This document shows positions 15,994 to 25,688 of a stretch of DNA of 64,000 nt, piece by piece. The DNA is taken from NCBI GenBank assembly GCA_000283575.1, contig AP012044.1, positions 3,906,001 to 3,970,000 of the forward strand, read 5' to 3'. Both the position numbers and the translations under genes were made by a program. The stretch comes from Oscillibacter valericigenes Sjm18-20. GTDB taxonomy: Bacteria; Bacillota; Clostridia; Oscillospirales; Oscillospiraceae. Numbering within the stretch: the stretch's first letter is position 1; each line of letters opens with the position of its first letter. The notes beneath the pieces are model-generated. The model did not search any database and was not told where the DNA came from. It worked only from the letters and a program-made list of their open reading frames with translations.

Positions 15994-18468
15994 TTAATAC
16001 TCCAGCGCCAGCTTGCGCGAAAGGTTCTTGAATTCCCGTGCCAGCTCCTTTTCAGACAGCGCCTTCGGCGTCACCACGGAAATGTTCTGTGTGATGTTTG
16101 TGCTGGAAACAGCGCCGTCCTGCCCGGACACACCGCCGGTGCTGACATCAAAGCGGGTGGGGATGGCGTTTTGCATATCCAGCGATACGGCTGACATAGC
16201 GTCCTCAAAGCCCACGCCGATGCCTTCGCCCATGTTTTTACCGAGTCCGGCAAAGAGCGTCGACGGAGAGTGGATGCCGAAAAAGTCTTTGATGCGGTCC
16301 ACAATCCCGCCGAAAAAGCCGCTGATTTTGTTCCACAGCCACGCGCCCGCGTCGGAGATGCCCTGCCACAGTCCCTTGATGAGGTTGCCGCCGACCTGCG
16401 CCATCTGCCCGATGTAGCCGGTGAAGGCGCTGACCAGCCCCGCGATAATCTGCGGCACCGCCTTGACTACGGCGGCGATGATCGCCGGGAGGTTCGCGAT
16501 GAGCGCGACCAGAAGCTGGACGCCCGCGAGGATGATCTTGTCGATGTTTCCGACAATGGCGTTTACCAAGCTTCCGACAATCTGCGGGATAGCCTTTACA
16601 ACTGTGGTGATGATGAGCGGTAGGTTCTGAATTAAGGCGATGAGCAGCTTCACCCCGGCGTCTATGATCAAGGGGATCGCGCCGATCACGGCGGTGATGA
16701 TGCCGTTAATAATCTTCGGAATCGCTTTGACCACGGCGTCGATAATGACTGGCAGCGCGGTTACCAGCGACACCAGCAGCTAAATGCCCGCGTCGATAAT
16801 CTCTGGAATCGCTTCGATAATAAAGTCCACAATGGCTGTAATAATTGCGGGCAGAGCTGCGACTAACTGCGGGATTGCGTCCAGCAGACCACGGGCAAGC
16901 CCAAGGATGAGCTGCAGCACCGCGTCAAGAATCATGGGCAGGTTATCCGCCAAGCCTTGAACGATGGTTGCGACCGCGCTCACCGCCGCCGGTATCAGTT
17001 CCGGCAAAGCCGAGCCGATACCGCCGACCAGAGCCGTCACCAATTGCACCGCCGCGTCGACGAGGAGCGGCAGGCTGTCAATCAGCGCACCGATGATGGT
17101 CATCACGGCGTCCACGGCTGCGGGGATAAGCTGTGGCAGGAGCGTCAGGATGGTACTGAGCATCTGCGTGAACAGATTGACCACTGTAGACAGCAGTGTG
17201 GGGAGCAAATCTCCGACTGCCTTTAAAATTCCGTTCAAGGCGGGCGGCAAAGCGGCGACGATGTTCTGGATAACCGGCGTGATGTTTTTTACGACGTTCT
17301 GGAACGCATCCACCACGTTGCCGATCAGCACTTTAATGTCCGCGTCCGCGTTTCCAAGCCCCGCCATCAGGTTGCCAATGGCCGACTGCATACCAGCAAT
17401 GGATTCGCTTATCGTTTCGGTCGCTTCCTTGGCGGTCGTACCGGTGATTCCCATTTCTGTCTGTATGACGTGGATTGCCTCGGCGACGTCCGCATATGAA
17501 GAGATGTCATATTTAATGCCGGAGAACTTTTCAGCATCGGAGAGCAGTCGCTCCATTTCGGACTTCGTGCCACCGTAGCCGAGCTTCAGGTTGTCCAGCA
17601 TGGTGTAGTTTTGTTTGGCGAACCCCTGATAGGCGTCTTGTATGGACGAGATGCCCGTACCCATTTTATTGGCGTTGTCGGCCATATCCGTAATCGCCAT
17701 ATCCGCGACCTTGGCCGCCTTTGCGGTGTCGCCGCCGAGGGACTGGATAAGACTCGCTGAAAAGCCCGTGACCGTCTCCATATATGTGTTCGCGGACATG
17801 CCGGCGGTTCTAAAGGCGGTTTCGGCGTAGCCCTGTACCGTTTTTGACGCTTCGCCGAAGAGCATATCCACGCCGCCGACAAGCTGTTCATAGTCAGAAT
17901 AGGCGGCAATGACTTCCTGACCGAGTTTCATGGCGGCGGCTCCCGCTGCCACAACAACCGCGCCCATCGCCACGCCCACGCCTTTGAGGACGCCGCCCAG
18001 CTTCTCAAACTTGGAGCCGGATTTTTCCGCCTCGTCGCCGCTATCCTTGAGTTCGTTCCCGAGCCCATCAGCCGACTTCGCCGCTGCGTCCTCTTCCGTG
18101 CCCATGCCGTCGAGGGCTTTCTCGTTATCGGTCAGTTCGCGCTCCATGCCGTTAAGCTCCGCCTGCGCCTTGTTCAGCTGAACCTGCCAGTTCTGGGTGC
18201 GGCGGTCGTTTACACCAAAGGCTTCGGACGCGTTGTCAAGGGCGGCGCGCAGGGTTTCAATCTTGCCCCTCTGCGCGTCAATTTCCTTATTGAGAACTTC
18301 GTTGCGGGAGGTAAGCGCCTGCGCGGATTTGTCGTTTTTCTCAAACTGGCTGGTGACCAGCTGCATTTCAGAACCGAGAACCTTGAAGCTCTGGTTGATA
18401 TCCGATAGCGCCTTTTTGAATTCCTTCTCGCCCTCAACGCCTATTTTTAGGCCAAAATCGTCCGCCAT
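15994..18468 (-). CDS. Tail tape measure protein, interrupted by an in-frame TAG
   Basis: The gene spans 825 codons and would give an 824-residue protein setting tail length. The N-terminal ~160 residues are coiled coil (NDKSAQALTSRNEVLNKEID); a TP901-type core follows (FRTAGMSANTYMETVTGFSA), then a long run of hydrophobic ~35-residue repeats of the type LLVALIANLPAIIAAVVKAVPQI. In the middle of these, codon 563 is TAG (16782-16780); the frame continues unbroken after it with the same repeat. Neighbouring repeats suggest the codon was CAG (Gln). Translation would stop at 562 residues or restart at the GTG at 16773. Start ATG at 18468 has GGGAGGTGAG upstream. Confidence 0.85.
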
Positions 18469-18483
18469 TTGTGCTCACCTCCC

Positions 18484-18711
18484 TTAAATGCCCGGCGGAA
18501 TGATATCGTCAATCGTCCGGGTTTTCTTCGGCTTTTCCATGCCGACAAACTGCTTGTGGCAGGCCCACAGATCAAGAAACAGACCAACGGGCATGAGCCA
18601 GAAATCCTCCGCGCCCATGCCCATCTGCACCGTTCCGTAATAAAGAAGCCGGGTAAACAACTCCGCGTCGCTTACCCGGGCGGAGGCCGCCTGCCAACTT
18701 CCGCGTTTTTT
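18484..18711 (-). other. -1 frameshift extension of the tail chaperone (gpGT analogue)
   Basis: After the slippery heptamer A AAA AAC, the -1 frame reads on for 73 codons without a stop: RGSWQAASARVSDAELFTRL, then YYGTVQMGMGAEDFWLMP, LFLDLWACHKQFVGM and the ending TRTIDDIIPPGI (stop at 18486-18484). The sequence has the composition of a real protein and the Trp/Phe-rich core typical of the T domain. The fusion would be 198 residues. The T domain has no start codon or ribosome site of its own, so frameshifting is the only evident route to it. Confidence 0.85.
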
Positions 18712-19079
18712 GAGGAACCTTCGTCCTCGCTTTCCACGTTGCGCTTGGTGCCCCGGAACATGGCTTCCGTAATGGCGGTTTTGTACGCCGCCAGATCAAG
18801 GGGCGAGGTGAGCAGCTCGACCTCATCTTCGGTAAGCAAATCCTCTGGTTTATCCTTGTTTTTAAGATTGTGAATTAGGACGGACTGGTTGGCAAGCAGA
18901 GTCAGCAGCCACACGATCTCATCCAGCGCCATCTCGAAATTCTCGGATTTCATCAGCTTTTCGCCGAGGTTCTCCAGACCGCCGTACTGCCCCGCAATTG
19001 CCTTGGTCGCGCGGGTGGTCAGCACCAGCTCATAATCCTTGCCGCCGATATTGATAACAGCGCTTCTTTCCGTATCCAT
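18672..19079 (-). CDS. Tail assembly chaperone, short form (gpG analogue)
   Basis: A 135-residue protein between the major tail protein and the tape measure gene, the constant location of the tail chaperone. It opens MDTERSAVINIGGKDYELVL, a family-typical start, and has helical segments through the middle (DEIVWLLTLLANQSVLIH). Near its end the bases A AAA AAC (18711-18705) sit in the correct phase for -1 slippage, after which a second frame continues to 18484. The short form ends in the Pro-rich GRRPPPG. Confidence 0.88.
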   Translation of the reverse strand: MDTERSAVINIGGKDYELVLTTRATKAIAGQYGGLENLGEKLMKSENFEMALDEIVWLLTLLANQSVLIHNLKNKDKPEDLLTEDEVELLTSPLDLAAYKTAITEAMFRGTKRNVESEDEGSSKNAEVGRRPPPG

Positions 19080-19091
19080 TCCGCATTCTCC

Positions 19092-19682
19092 TTACGGTCC
19101 CGGCGTATAGACCGGTTCATAAACCTCGGTAAACCAGCCGGTAATTGTTGCGGAGGCCACTCCGGCGTCACCTTCCGTGACCTCCGATTTCCACGGGTGC
19201 TTGCCAAAGGCGTCCAGCTTGTTCCGGCGCATGACGGTTCCTTCGATAGTAGGCGTGGAAAAGGTGATGGAATCCGACTTGGTCTGCAGGTTGGTCGCGG
19301 GCAGGCCGAATTTCACACGGTAAAGCCAGAAATAGCGGTAGGAGCCGTTTGCCTTCTGCGCGCGGAAGCCCACCGCGACAGGCTTTCCCACGTTTTCACT
19401 GGCGGAAACCAGTACGCCGTTGTCGTCGGTGGAAGCGCCGGTCAGATCCGCCGCTGCCGCCGGGCCGATGTCGTCTACGCCGAGGGTGAGCTTGCCGCTG
19501 TTAAAGTCCTTTACCACCTCGGCGGCACCGTCGTCCGCGTACAGTATCGCCTCCACCAGCTCCACCGAAAGTTCGGCGGTGATGGCTTTGGCAAGCACGA
19601 GGGGCGTGGAATAGGTTTCCTGACCGTTGGAATCCTCGGTGATTTTTGAATAATACAGTTTGTCGAGGCCGATAGTCGCCAT
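19092..19682 (-). CDS. Major tail (tube) protein
   Basis: A 196-residue protein of the phi13/TP901-type major tail tube family: opens MATIGLDKLYYSKITEDSNG, contains the typical VELVEAILYADDGAAEVVKDF and GVLVSASENVGKPVAVGFRA segments, and has a C-terminal beta-rich end. It forms the stacked hexamer tube. It lies between the tail-completion gene and the chaperone, as expected. Intact. Confidence 0.87.
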   Translation of the reverse strand: MATIGLDKLYYSKITEDSNGQETYSTPLVLAKAITAELSVELVEAILYADDGAAEVVKDFNSGKLTLGVDDIGPAAAADLTGASTDDNGVLVSASENVGKPVAVGFRAQKANGSYRYFWLYRVKFGLPATNLQTKSDSITFSTPTIEGTVMRRNKLDAFGKHPWKSEVTEGDAGVASATITGWFTEVYEPVYTPGP

Positions 19683-19685
19683 AAT

Positions 19686-20027
19686 TCATTCCTCCTTCAA
19701 ATCACAATGTTTTGCCACATCAATGGCGTAATGGTGGTAGCCGGTATCGTCCTCATGCCCGATGTAGCGGCGGTCGGTTACCGTAAAGCCCGCCGTGAGC
19801 AGCAATGCGGTAATCTGCTTTTTCCTCTGTAGGTAGTTGCCTTTGGTGAAAAGCGAAATCCGCACCTCGGACACGTCGACCAGCGGCATATTGTCGCCAA
19901 ACAAAGCAAATTCATCTGTCATTGGCGTTAGCACAAGGTATTCGTCGGGAGGGACGCCTGAAAAGACGCCGGTCTCCACAGGAAGAACCGGCGAAAGCAG
20001 GGTGTTTAGTTCCGCTAAAATGCTCAT
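19686..20027 (-). CDS. Tail completion / neck protein
   Basis: A 113-residue protein between the HK97 gp10-like gene and the tail tube gene, the place of the tail terminator that caps the tube during assembly. It has mixed alpha/beta pattern (LVDVSEVRISLFTKGNYLQRK, then GFTVTDRRYIGHEDDTGYHH), consistent with the phage minor tail protein U / gp11 fold. The start overlaps the preceding stop by four bases. The assignment rests mainly on synteny. Confidence 0.72.
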   Translation of the reverse strand: MSILAELNTLLSPVLPVETGVFSGVPPDEYLVLTPMTDEFALFGDNMPLVDVSEVRISLFTKGNYLQRKKQITALLLTAGFTVTDRRYIGHEDDTGYHHYAIDVAKHCDLKEE

Positions 20028-20455
20028 ATATCGTCAACCTCCTTTTGCAGCTTCCCCTTCATCGCTTCAATGCAGGCGCTCCGGCTCTGCGTCTTCGCGG
20101 GCTTCAAGAAGGGCTTTGGCGGCTGACCATGCTTGCCGTATTCGAGAATGTTGGCAATTTTGGCATTGGAGCCGCCATCACTCCTCGGTTCGGCAAAGCC
20201 GACCTTCACGTTGAAGTTTCCGTCCCTGTCCATCAAAGCGGGCGAAAGACCCAGAGAGCGTTCCAGTTCGCCTGTGGAGCGGCTTTTTCCCTTTGTGCCA
20301 CTTCCGACCACAGCGGAAAGGTTGCTTTTCACCTTATCAAGCACCACCTCGCCGCCTGCCTCCAGCACTTTGGGGATAATCGTATCCGTCTGGTCGCCGA
20401 GGCGGGAGAGCTTCAGCAAGAAATCCTCCGGCATTTTCATATCAACTTTAGCCAT
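20024..20455 (-). CDS. HK97 gp10-like head-tail protein
   Basis: A 143-residue protein (ATG at 20455, GAGGTG upstream; a GTG at 20464 is possible). It has the family pattern: helical N-terminus with VLEAGGEVVLDKVKSNLSAV, a basic middle, and the conserved ILEYGKHGQPPKPFLKPA motif near the C-terminus. gp10-like proteins join the head-tail interface. Located between head-closure and tail-terminator genes. Intact. Confidence 0.86.
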   Translation of the reverse strand: MAKVDMKMPEDFLLKLSRLGDQTDTIIPKVLEAGGEVVLDKVKSNLSAVVGSGTKGKSRSTGELERSLGLSPALMDRDGNFNVKVGFAEPRSDGGSNAKIANILEYGKHGQPPKPFLKPAKTQSRSACIEAMKGKLQKEVDDI

Positions 20456-20460
20456 GCCCG

Positions 20461-20796
20461 TCACCTCACGCTCGGCTCCAGCTTTTCAGCCAGAACCTCA
20501 ATATACATCCCACGCCCGCGAACATCCTCCACGCTGACAATACGGTATCGCTCATCGCTACAGACGATAAACAGCGCGGTTGTTATCTCAATACCGGGGA
20601 GCTTCCGAAAGCGGAAGAGGGCGGTTGCTTCGCTGAACGCCGCCATATTCGCCCACCGCTCAGTGCCGTGGCGATCCTCTTTGTAGGCGCGGATGGAAGC
20701 AACGATATGGTCGCCGGTGGTGACAAAGCCGTCCGCGTCCTTCGACGGGGCTGCGGAGATAATATCGATGAAGCTGTTCATTTTGCCGTAGCTCAT
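20461..20796 (-). CDS. Head-tail adaptor / head closure protein
   Basis: A 111-residue protein of the SPP1 gp16 / phage head-tail joining family. The start MSYGKMNSFIDII (ATG at 20796) was chosen because it fits the family N-terminus and overlaps the end of the previous gene. A small beta barrel is suggested by the alternating pattern through RYRIVSVEDVRGRGMYIEVL. It would close the head after packaging. Next to gp6-like and gp10-like genes, as usual. Confidence 0.82.
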   Translation of the reverse strand: MSYGKMNSFIDIISAAPSKDADGFVTTGDHIVASIRAYKEDRHGTERWANMAAFSEATALFRFRKLPGIEITTALFIVCSDERYRIVSVEDVRGRGMYIEVLAEKLEPSVR

Positions 20797-20797
20797 G

Positions 20798-21148
20798 TCA
20801 CACCTTCCAATCCCGGTCAAGCCGCAGAAGAAGATTAATCGTTTCCCACACCTGCTGCCCGGCCTGAACACTGTCCGCGAAAAAGCCGCCGGTGCTGCCA
20901 TCCCGACTCTCGTAAAAGTGGGACGACAGCATAATCACAGCCTGCTCGGTAGTCGGCGGGAAGCGTGACGCTTCACCCAATTCGCCTTCGGCGTCACTGT
21001 CCCAATAGGTTCCTGCGGGTAAGTGCTGGTAGCTTTCGGCGTAGGAAACAGCGGCGCGGATGAAGCCTTTGAGAAGGTCGTCGTCCGCGCCGTGCTCCAA
21101 TATGAGGTTGGCTTTGACCTTGGGCAGTAGCTCGTCAATCAGCGCCAT
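20798..21148 (-). CDS. Head-tail connector protein (HK97 gp6 / YqbG-like)
   Basis: A 116-residue helical protein, MALIDELLPKVKANLILEHG at the start, DDDLLKGFIRAAVSYAESY in the middle and a conserved helix AVIMLSSHFYESRDGS, matching the DNA-packaging connector family (gp6-like). It attaches to the portal ring. It follows the capsid gene directly. Intact. Confidence 0.86.
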   Translation of the reverse strand: MALIDELLPKVKANLILEHGADDDLLKGFIRAAVSYAESYQHLPAGTYWDSDAEGELGEASRFPPTTEQAVIMLSSHFYESRDGSTGGFFADSVQAGQQVWETINLLLRLDRDWKV

Positions 21149-21166
21149 GCCGCCGCACCCCCTTCC

Positions 21167-22375
21167 TTACGATGCTTTCTGCTGGAGAACCTTGACGGCT
21201 TCGGGCAGAATCAGCTTGCCATCCACGCGCTGGGTGGCGATGAAGCCCACCTGACCCGTTGCCGCGTACAGTTCGTTGAGACGCTTGAACACCCTGCCTT
21301 GACGGTCGGCAACCCAGTAATAGCTGAAATCGCCGAACGCGATTGTTTTCGCAGCCGCCGCGATGGCGGGAACATAGGCAGAGGTGTACAGCGGACGGTT
21401 GAGGATGGTATCGGGCGCGCCCGCCTGAATAGAGGGCTGCCAGAGGTACTGACCCTGGCTGTCCTTCAGCTTGCGGATGGCCTTGACGGTGGAATCGTTC
21501 ATCACGAAAACAGCCTTGTTGCGGTAGGGCGCTTTCAGCGAATAGAAGAGGTCAAGCACCTCGTCCAGGGTAATTGCCGTGGCGCCGGCAGTGGTCACGC
21601 CAAGCTGTGCGCCGCCCGTGGCGGCAAGGATGCCGGTGGGCTTGCCGGAGCCGTCGCCCCCGAAGAAGGATTCCTCCTCCTTGTTGCCGATACGGCGGGC
21701 AAACTCCCTCGAAATATACGATTCGAGGTTAAATACGCTGTCGTTGAGCAGCTCCTCGGAAACCTTGATCAGGGTGCCCAGCTTATACGCGCCAATGGAA
21801 ACCTGCCCGAAGCTGTCGTCGCTTTCGGGAATAGCGCCCTCCTCGTCAATCCAGGATGCCGTGCCCTTGGACGCCACGACCGGGATTTTACGGTCGCCGG
21901 AAGAGGTGGTGATGACGTTTGCCAGCCTGCGGAAGATATTCTCATCCTCAAGGGCTTCCACAAGGTTGCGCTCGAATTCGTCCGGGACGAGGTAGCCGCC
22001 CTCGGTGTCGGTGCCGATCTGCAGGGCATTTTTCACGACCGGGTCGAGCCCCTCACCGGCGCGGGTGCGCATGGCGTTCCAGAATGATCTTTTGTATTCG
22101 GCGGAGGCGCGCCCGGTCTTTTCCTCCGTACCTTTGGACGGGATGTTGGTGATGGGATTGCTGGTGGCTTTCGACAGCTCCGCGTCGATTGCGGACTGGC
22201 GTTCAAGGCGCTCGATTTCTTTGCCCAGAGCCACAACATCGGTTTCCATCTTGTCGTAGGTCGCCGTGTCCTCGGCGGAGAGCAAACCGTCGCCGCCGCG
22301 CTTGGTGTCCAGAAACGCCTTCGCCGTGTCCCATGCCTTGGCACGCTTTTCGCGCAGATCAAGAATTTTACTCAT
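21167..22375 (-). CDS. Major capsid protein (HK97 gp5 family)
   Basis: A 402-residue capsid protein with an N-terminal scaffold-like delta domain (residues ~1-105, coiled coil including METDVVALGKEIERLERQ), then the HK97 fold: TDTEGGYLVPDEFERNLVEA, GDRKIPVVASKGTASWIDEE, and LFYSLKAPYRNKAVFVMNDS. The ClpP-type protease encoded next to it would remove the delta domain. The order protease-capsid-connectors is the standard HK97 order. Intact. Confidence 0.95.
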   Translation of the reverse strand: MSKILDLREKRAKAWDTAKAFLDTKRGGDGLLSAEDTATYDKMETDVVALGKEIERLERQSAIDAELSKATSNPITNIPSKGTEEKTGRASAEYKRSFWNAMRTRAGEGLDPVVKNALQIGTDTEGGYLVPDEFERNLVEALEDENIFRRLANVITTSSGDRKIPVVASKGTASWIDEEGAIPESDDSFGQVSIGAYKLGTLIKVSEELLNDSVFNLESYISREFARRIGNKEEESFFGGDGSGKPTGILAATGGAQLGVTTAGATAITLDEVLDLFYSLKAPYRNKAVFVMNDSTVKAIRKLKDSQGQYLWQPSIQAGAPDTILNRPLYTSAYVPAIAAAAKTIAFGDFSYYWVADRQGRVFKRLNELYAATGQVGFIATQRVDGKLILPEAVKVLQQKAS

Positions 22376-22394
22376 TGTGTGATCCTCCTTAAAA

Positions 22395-23084
22395 TTAGTG
22401 GGAAATTAAAGAGAGCCGCTTATCCAGCGACTCAATGGTGGTTCCCGTTTTCGGTTTTTGCTGCTTCGGCAGCTTGCTGATTAAAGAATTGGTCACCGCC
22501 ATGCGTGAGAAAATCAGGCTGTCGGCGGCGGTTGTTTCACCCTCGGCGAACATGATTTTATCCGCAAAGCCCAGTTCAACCGCCTTGTTTGCGTTCATCC
22601 AGGTTTCCGCGTCCATCAGATGGGAGAGCTTCGCGCGGGACAGCCCGGATTTCAGCTCGTAGGCGTTGATGATGCTTTCCTTCACCTCGTCCAGCAGTGC
22701 CTTGGCCCGGAGCATTTCCCCACTGTCGCCGATGGCGATGGTGGATGGATTATGGATCATCAGCATGGATACGGGGGACATATATACGTCGCCGCCCGCC
22801 ATGGCGATGACCGAAGCCGCGCTTGCCGCCAGCCCGTCAATCTTGACGGTGATCTTCCCTGTGTAATCCATGAGCATGTTGTAGATCTGCGCCGCCGCGA
22901 ACACGTCGCCGCCCGGAGAATTGATCCACACCGTGACATTGCCGGAACCTGCAAGCAGATCATCCTTGAACATCTTGGGTGTTATTTCGTCGCCCCACCA
23001 GGTTTCGTCGGAAATGACGCCGTTGAGATAAAGGGTGCGTTCCTCGGTGGTTTCATCCCTTGCCCAATTCCAGAATTTCTTCAT
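22395..23084 (-). CDS. Head maturation protease, ClpP type
   Basis: A 229-residue ClpP-like serine protease. Visible residues: a GGDVFAAAQIYN oxyanion region, catalytic Ser in LAASAASVIAMAGG, catalytic His in MLMIHNPST and a downstream Asp region (SHLMDAETWMNANKAVELGF). It would process the capsid delta domain. The start overlaps the end of the portal gene by four bases, coupling the two. Intact. Confidence 0.93.
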   Translation of the reverse strand: MKKFWNWARDETTEERTLYLNGVISDETWWGDEITPKMFKDDLLAGSGNVTVWINSPGGDVFAAAQIYNMLMDYTGKITVKIDGLAASAASVIAMAGGDVYMSPVSMLMIHNPSTIAIGDSGEMLRAKALLDEVKESIINAYELKSGLSRAKLSHLMDAETWMNANKAVELGFADKIMFAEGETTAADSLIFSRMAVTNSLISKLPKQQKPKTGTTIESLDKRLSLISH

Positions 23085-24337
23085 TGGCCGTTAGCCTCCT
23101 TTGATTGATTTCCGGCAAACGCACCTGCGTCCGCCAGTTTGGTCATATTGCCGTTGACCAGATACAAATCGCCGCCTTCCCCGGCAGAAATGCGGTTCAT
23201 GTCCTCCAGCTCGCGGATGTCGTTTGCCGACATCCAGCCGTTTTGCTGGCCGACGGCGTACCCGTTCATGCGGCTTTGGTAATCGCCGCGCAGCAGTCCG
23301 TCCAGATTGAACCGGATGAACAGTGACGGCTTTTCGGAAGGCAAAATCAGCGATTGCTGCAGGCTCTGCTCCCAGCGCACCACCCACGGGTCGAGGGTAT
23401 ATTTCACGAATTCCAGCGACTGCTGCTCGATGTTTGAAAAGCTGGACTTCTCAAGGTCGCCCACCATGTGAGGAGGGACCCGATAAATACGGGCGATCTC
23501 GTTGATCTGGAATTTCCGCGTCTCCAGAAACTGCGCCTGCTCCGGCGGTATGCCGATTGCCTGAAACTTCATACCCTCCTCAAGCACGGCGATTTTGTGG
23601 GCGTTGACGCTGCCCTGATAGGCGGAGTTCCAGCTTTCCTTGACACGCCCGATATCCTTGATAACACCCGGATGCTCCAGTACACCGCCGGGGTTCGCGC
23701 CGTGAGCAAAGAAGCTGGCGCCGTATTCCTCGGTGGCGAGGGACATGCCGATGGCGTTCTTCGCCATGGCGATGGGAGAGTACCCGATCAGCCCGTCAAA
23801 CCCTAAGCCAGGGATGTGGAGAACCTCATCACGGCGGAGCGTGATATATCCGCCTTTTGGATTCAGCCCGGTTTCATCCGCGTCGCGGTAATAGGTGTAA
23901 AGCAGTTCTCCGTTCGCCGCCCGGCTGACGTCCATCTTGCTTGGAAGCAAAGGGTAGAGCGCGACCGCCTGCCCGCGTCCGTTGCGAACCACCTGTGCGT
24001 AGGCGTTGCCCCAAAGCAAAAGATGACTCATCAGTGTTTCTTGAAACACGAATGAAGTCATCTCGGGGTTTGGCTCGTCATGAAGCAGATGGTAGAGGGG
24101 GTGCAGGGGGATGCGCTCTTTGCCGCCATCAGCCCGGTATCGGTAGATATGCAGTGGCAGACCGGCGACGGCTTCGAACAAAATACGCACACAAGCATAA
24201 ACCGCAGTAGTTTGCATCGCCGTCCGCTCGTTTACCGTCTTGCCGCTGGTCGTGCCGCCGAACAGGAACGACCACCCGCCGCCAACTCGGTTTTGGGGCT
24301 TGTCGCGGGAGTGAAAAAGAGATTTCAATGGGTTCAT
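23081..24337 (-). CDS. Phage portal protein (HK97 family)
   Basis: A 418-residue portal protein starting at the ATG at 24337 (GGAGGTGAAGCCT upstream). Typical segments: AMQTTAVYACVRILFEAVAG, DEPNPEMTSFVFQETLMSHL, LHIPGLGFDGLIGYSPI and a C-terminal FVKYTLDPWVVRWEQSL. It forms the dodecameric DNA channel to which terminase docks. Upstream, where the large terminase gene would normally adjoin, an IS110 element and a non-core gene intervene, 2.5 kb in all. Confidence 0.93.
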   Translation of the reverse strand: MNPLKSLFHSRDKPQNRVGGGWSFLFGGTTSGKTVNERTAMQTTAVYACVRILFEAVAGLPLHIYRYRADGGKERIPLHPLYHLLHDEPNPEMTSFVFQETLMSHLLLWGNAYAQVVRNGRGQAVALYPLLPSKMDVSRAANGELLYTYYRDADETGLNPKGGYITLRRDEVLHIPGLGFDGLIGYSPIAMAKNAIGMSLATEEYGASFFAHGANPGGVLEHPGVIKDIGRVKESWNSAYQGSVNAHKIAVLEEGMKFQAIGIPPEQAQFLETRKFQINEIARIYRVPPHMVGDLEKSSFSNIEQQSLEFVKYTLDPWVVRWEQSLQQSLILPSEKPSLFIRFNLDGLLRGDYQSRMNGYAVGQQNGWMSANDIRELEDMNRISAGEGGDLYLVNGNMTKLADAGAFAGNQSKEANGQ

Positions 24338-24482
24338 AGGCTTCACCTCCGAAAATGGGTATAGAAACCTGCTAAGAAAAGTCAAGGACAAATCTTGGCA
24401 GGCTGAATAAAAATATGATTGTAATTTAGGCATAGCAAAGCAGACCATCGGCGAGCCGCTGGCCTAAGAAATAATGGTTTTT

Positions 24483-25688
24483 TTAGCTTGCGTATACCTC
24501 GCTTACACGGGCGTAATAGATGCGCAGAAACTTGTTGAGGGCAGCAATCTTTGCAACCTTCTTCGGCTTGCCTTCAGCCTCCTTTTTCAGCATATAAAGA
24601 TATACTGCATTGTCTTGAGCCGGCTTTACTGTCTTAAGGCATTTCATTACCTCGTACCCGGTTTTCCGAAGCAGTGAAGACCCACGTTTGGAAATTTTAC
24701 GTCGTGTACCCGTAAAGCTTCCTGATTGAAACGGCGGCGAGTCAATTCCAGCGAATGCAATCAGTGCGCTGCCGCTATGAAAACAGCGCACATCGCCAAT
24801 CTCAGCAATGAGCCTTGGCGCTAAGACGTCGCCCACACCGTTCATGGCACGAACAATATCGTATTCAGGCAAAGTGATTGCAAGCGCCTGCATTTGTGTT
24901 AAAATGGTTTCCAGAGTCTTGTTCACTTCTTTCAGGACTCTCACGGCTTCCAGCGTTAACATTTTGGTCGATGCGGCACTGGAGGGCAAAGTGGGGATAC
25001 CATTGCAAGCCAGGGCGTAAATTGCTTTCGCCTTGGGTTCACTTGCGTGGTATCCTTTCTTTTTTGCCCAAGCACAATAACTATGGATGAACTGAACCTC
25101 GCTTTTTTTAGTAATGTTGTCAAAATGCCAGTATTCTGCTACGAAGTCACTAAGTTTGTCCTTTGTTGGTTCCTCTGAGCGCTTGCCGCTGAGCAATGTT
25201 TTTATCCCAGGCATGGTCCTGTCCAACAGATCGGTCAAGGCCAGTTTACACTCAATACGGATTGTAATGTAGTGTGCATATTGCCGCCCCAGGAGCCTAA
25301 GCTGCGCATATAACTCATCTGGCAACGTGTAGTCCGCGAGCTTAAACCAGTGATCAATTCCATAGTTCGCGATACGGACAGAATCCAATTTATCCGTTTT
25401 GCCTTTGCGTATTGCTGTTGAAGCATACTTTTTCATTGCCAATGGATTGATTACACTCACAAACATGCCTGCATCTTTGAAACTGGAAAGCAGCGGCAAA
25501 TGGTATGCTCCAGTAGCCTCCATTACAATTCTGACTTCTCCTTCTATGGATTGAATATGGGATACCAATGCACGAAGCTCCGGTTCGGTGTGCTGTATTT
25601 CATATGGGGAAGCAACCACTTCTCCGTATGGCCTGAGAATACAGACGGTGCTCTTGCCTTTTGATACATCAATGCCTACGCTTGTCAT
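24483..25688 (-). CDS. IS110-family transposase
   Basis: A 401-residue RNA-guided recombinase. The start at 25688 gives the family opening MTSVGIDVSKGKS with the first acidic residue of the RuvC-like DEDD domain. MEATGAYHLPLL supplies the Glu, and KTDKLDSVRIANYG the two late Asp residues. The C-terminal Transposase_20 domain is present with FAGIDSPPFQSGSFTGTRRK and the catalytic Ser region. Full length, no internal stop, so probably active or recently active. Confidence 0.94.
   Translation of the reverse strand: MTSVGIDVSKGKSTVCILRPYGEVVASPYEIQHTEPELRALVSHIQSIEGEVRIVMEATGAYHLPLLSSFKDAGMFVSVINPLAMKKYASTAIRKGKTDKLDSVRIANYGIDHWFKLADYTLPDELYAQLRLLGRQYAHYITIRIECKLALTDLLDRTMPGIKTLLSGKRSEEPTKDKLSDFVAEYWHFDNITKKSEVQFIHSYCAWAKKKGYHASEPKAKAIYALACNGIPTLPSSAASTKMLTLEAVRVLKEVNKTLETILTQMQALAITLPEYDIVRAMNGVGDVLAPRLIAEIGDVRCFHSGSALIAFAGIDSPPFQSGSFTGTRRKISKRGSSLLRKTGYEVMKCLKTVKPAQDNAVYLYMLKKEAEGKPKKVAKIAALNKFLRIYYARVSEVYAS

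Noticed and set aside
24483..25688. IS110 transposase as a prophage gene
   Set aside because: RuvC-DEDD plus Transposase_20 layout is specific to insertion sequences; it interrupts the terminase-portal order.
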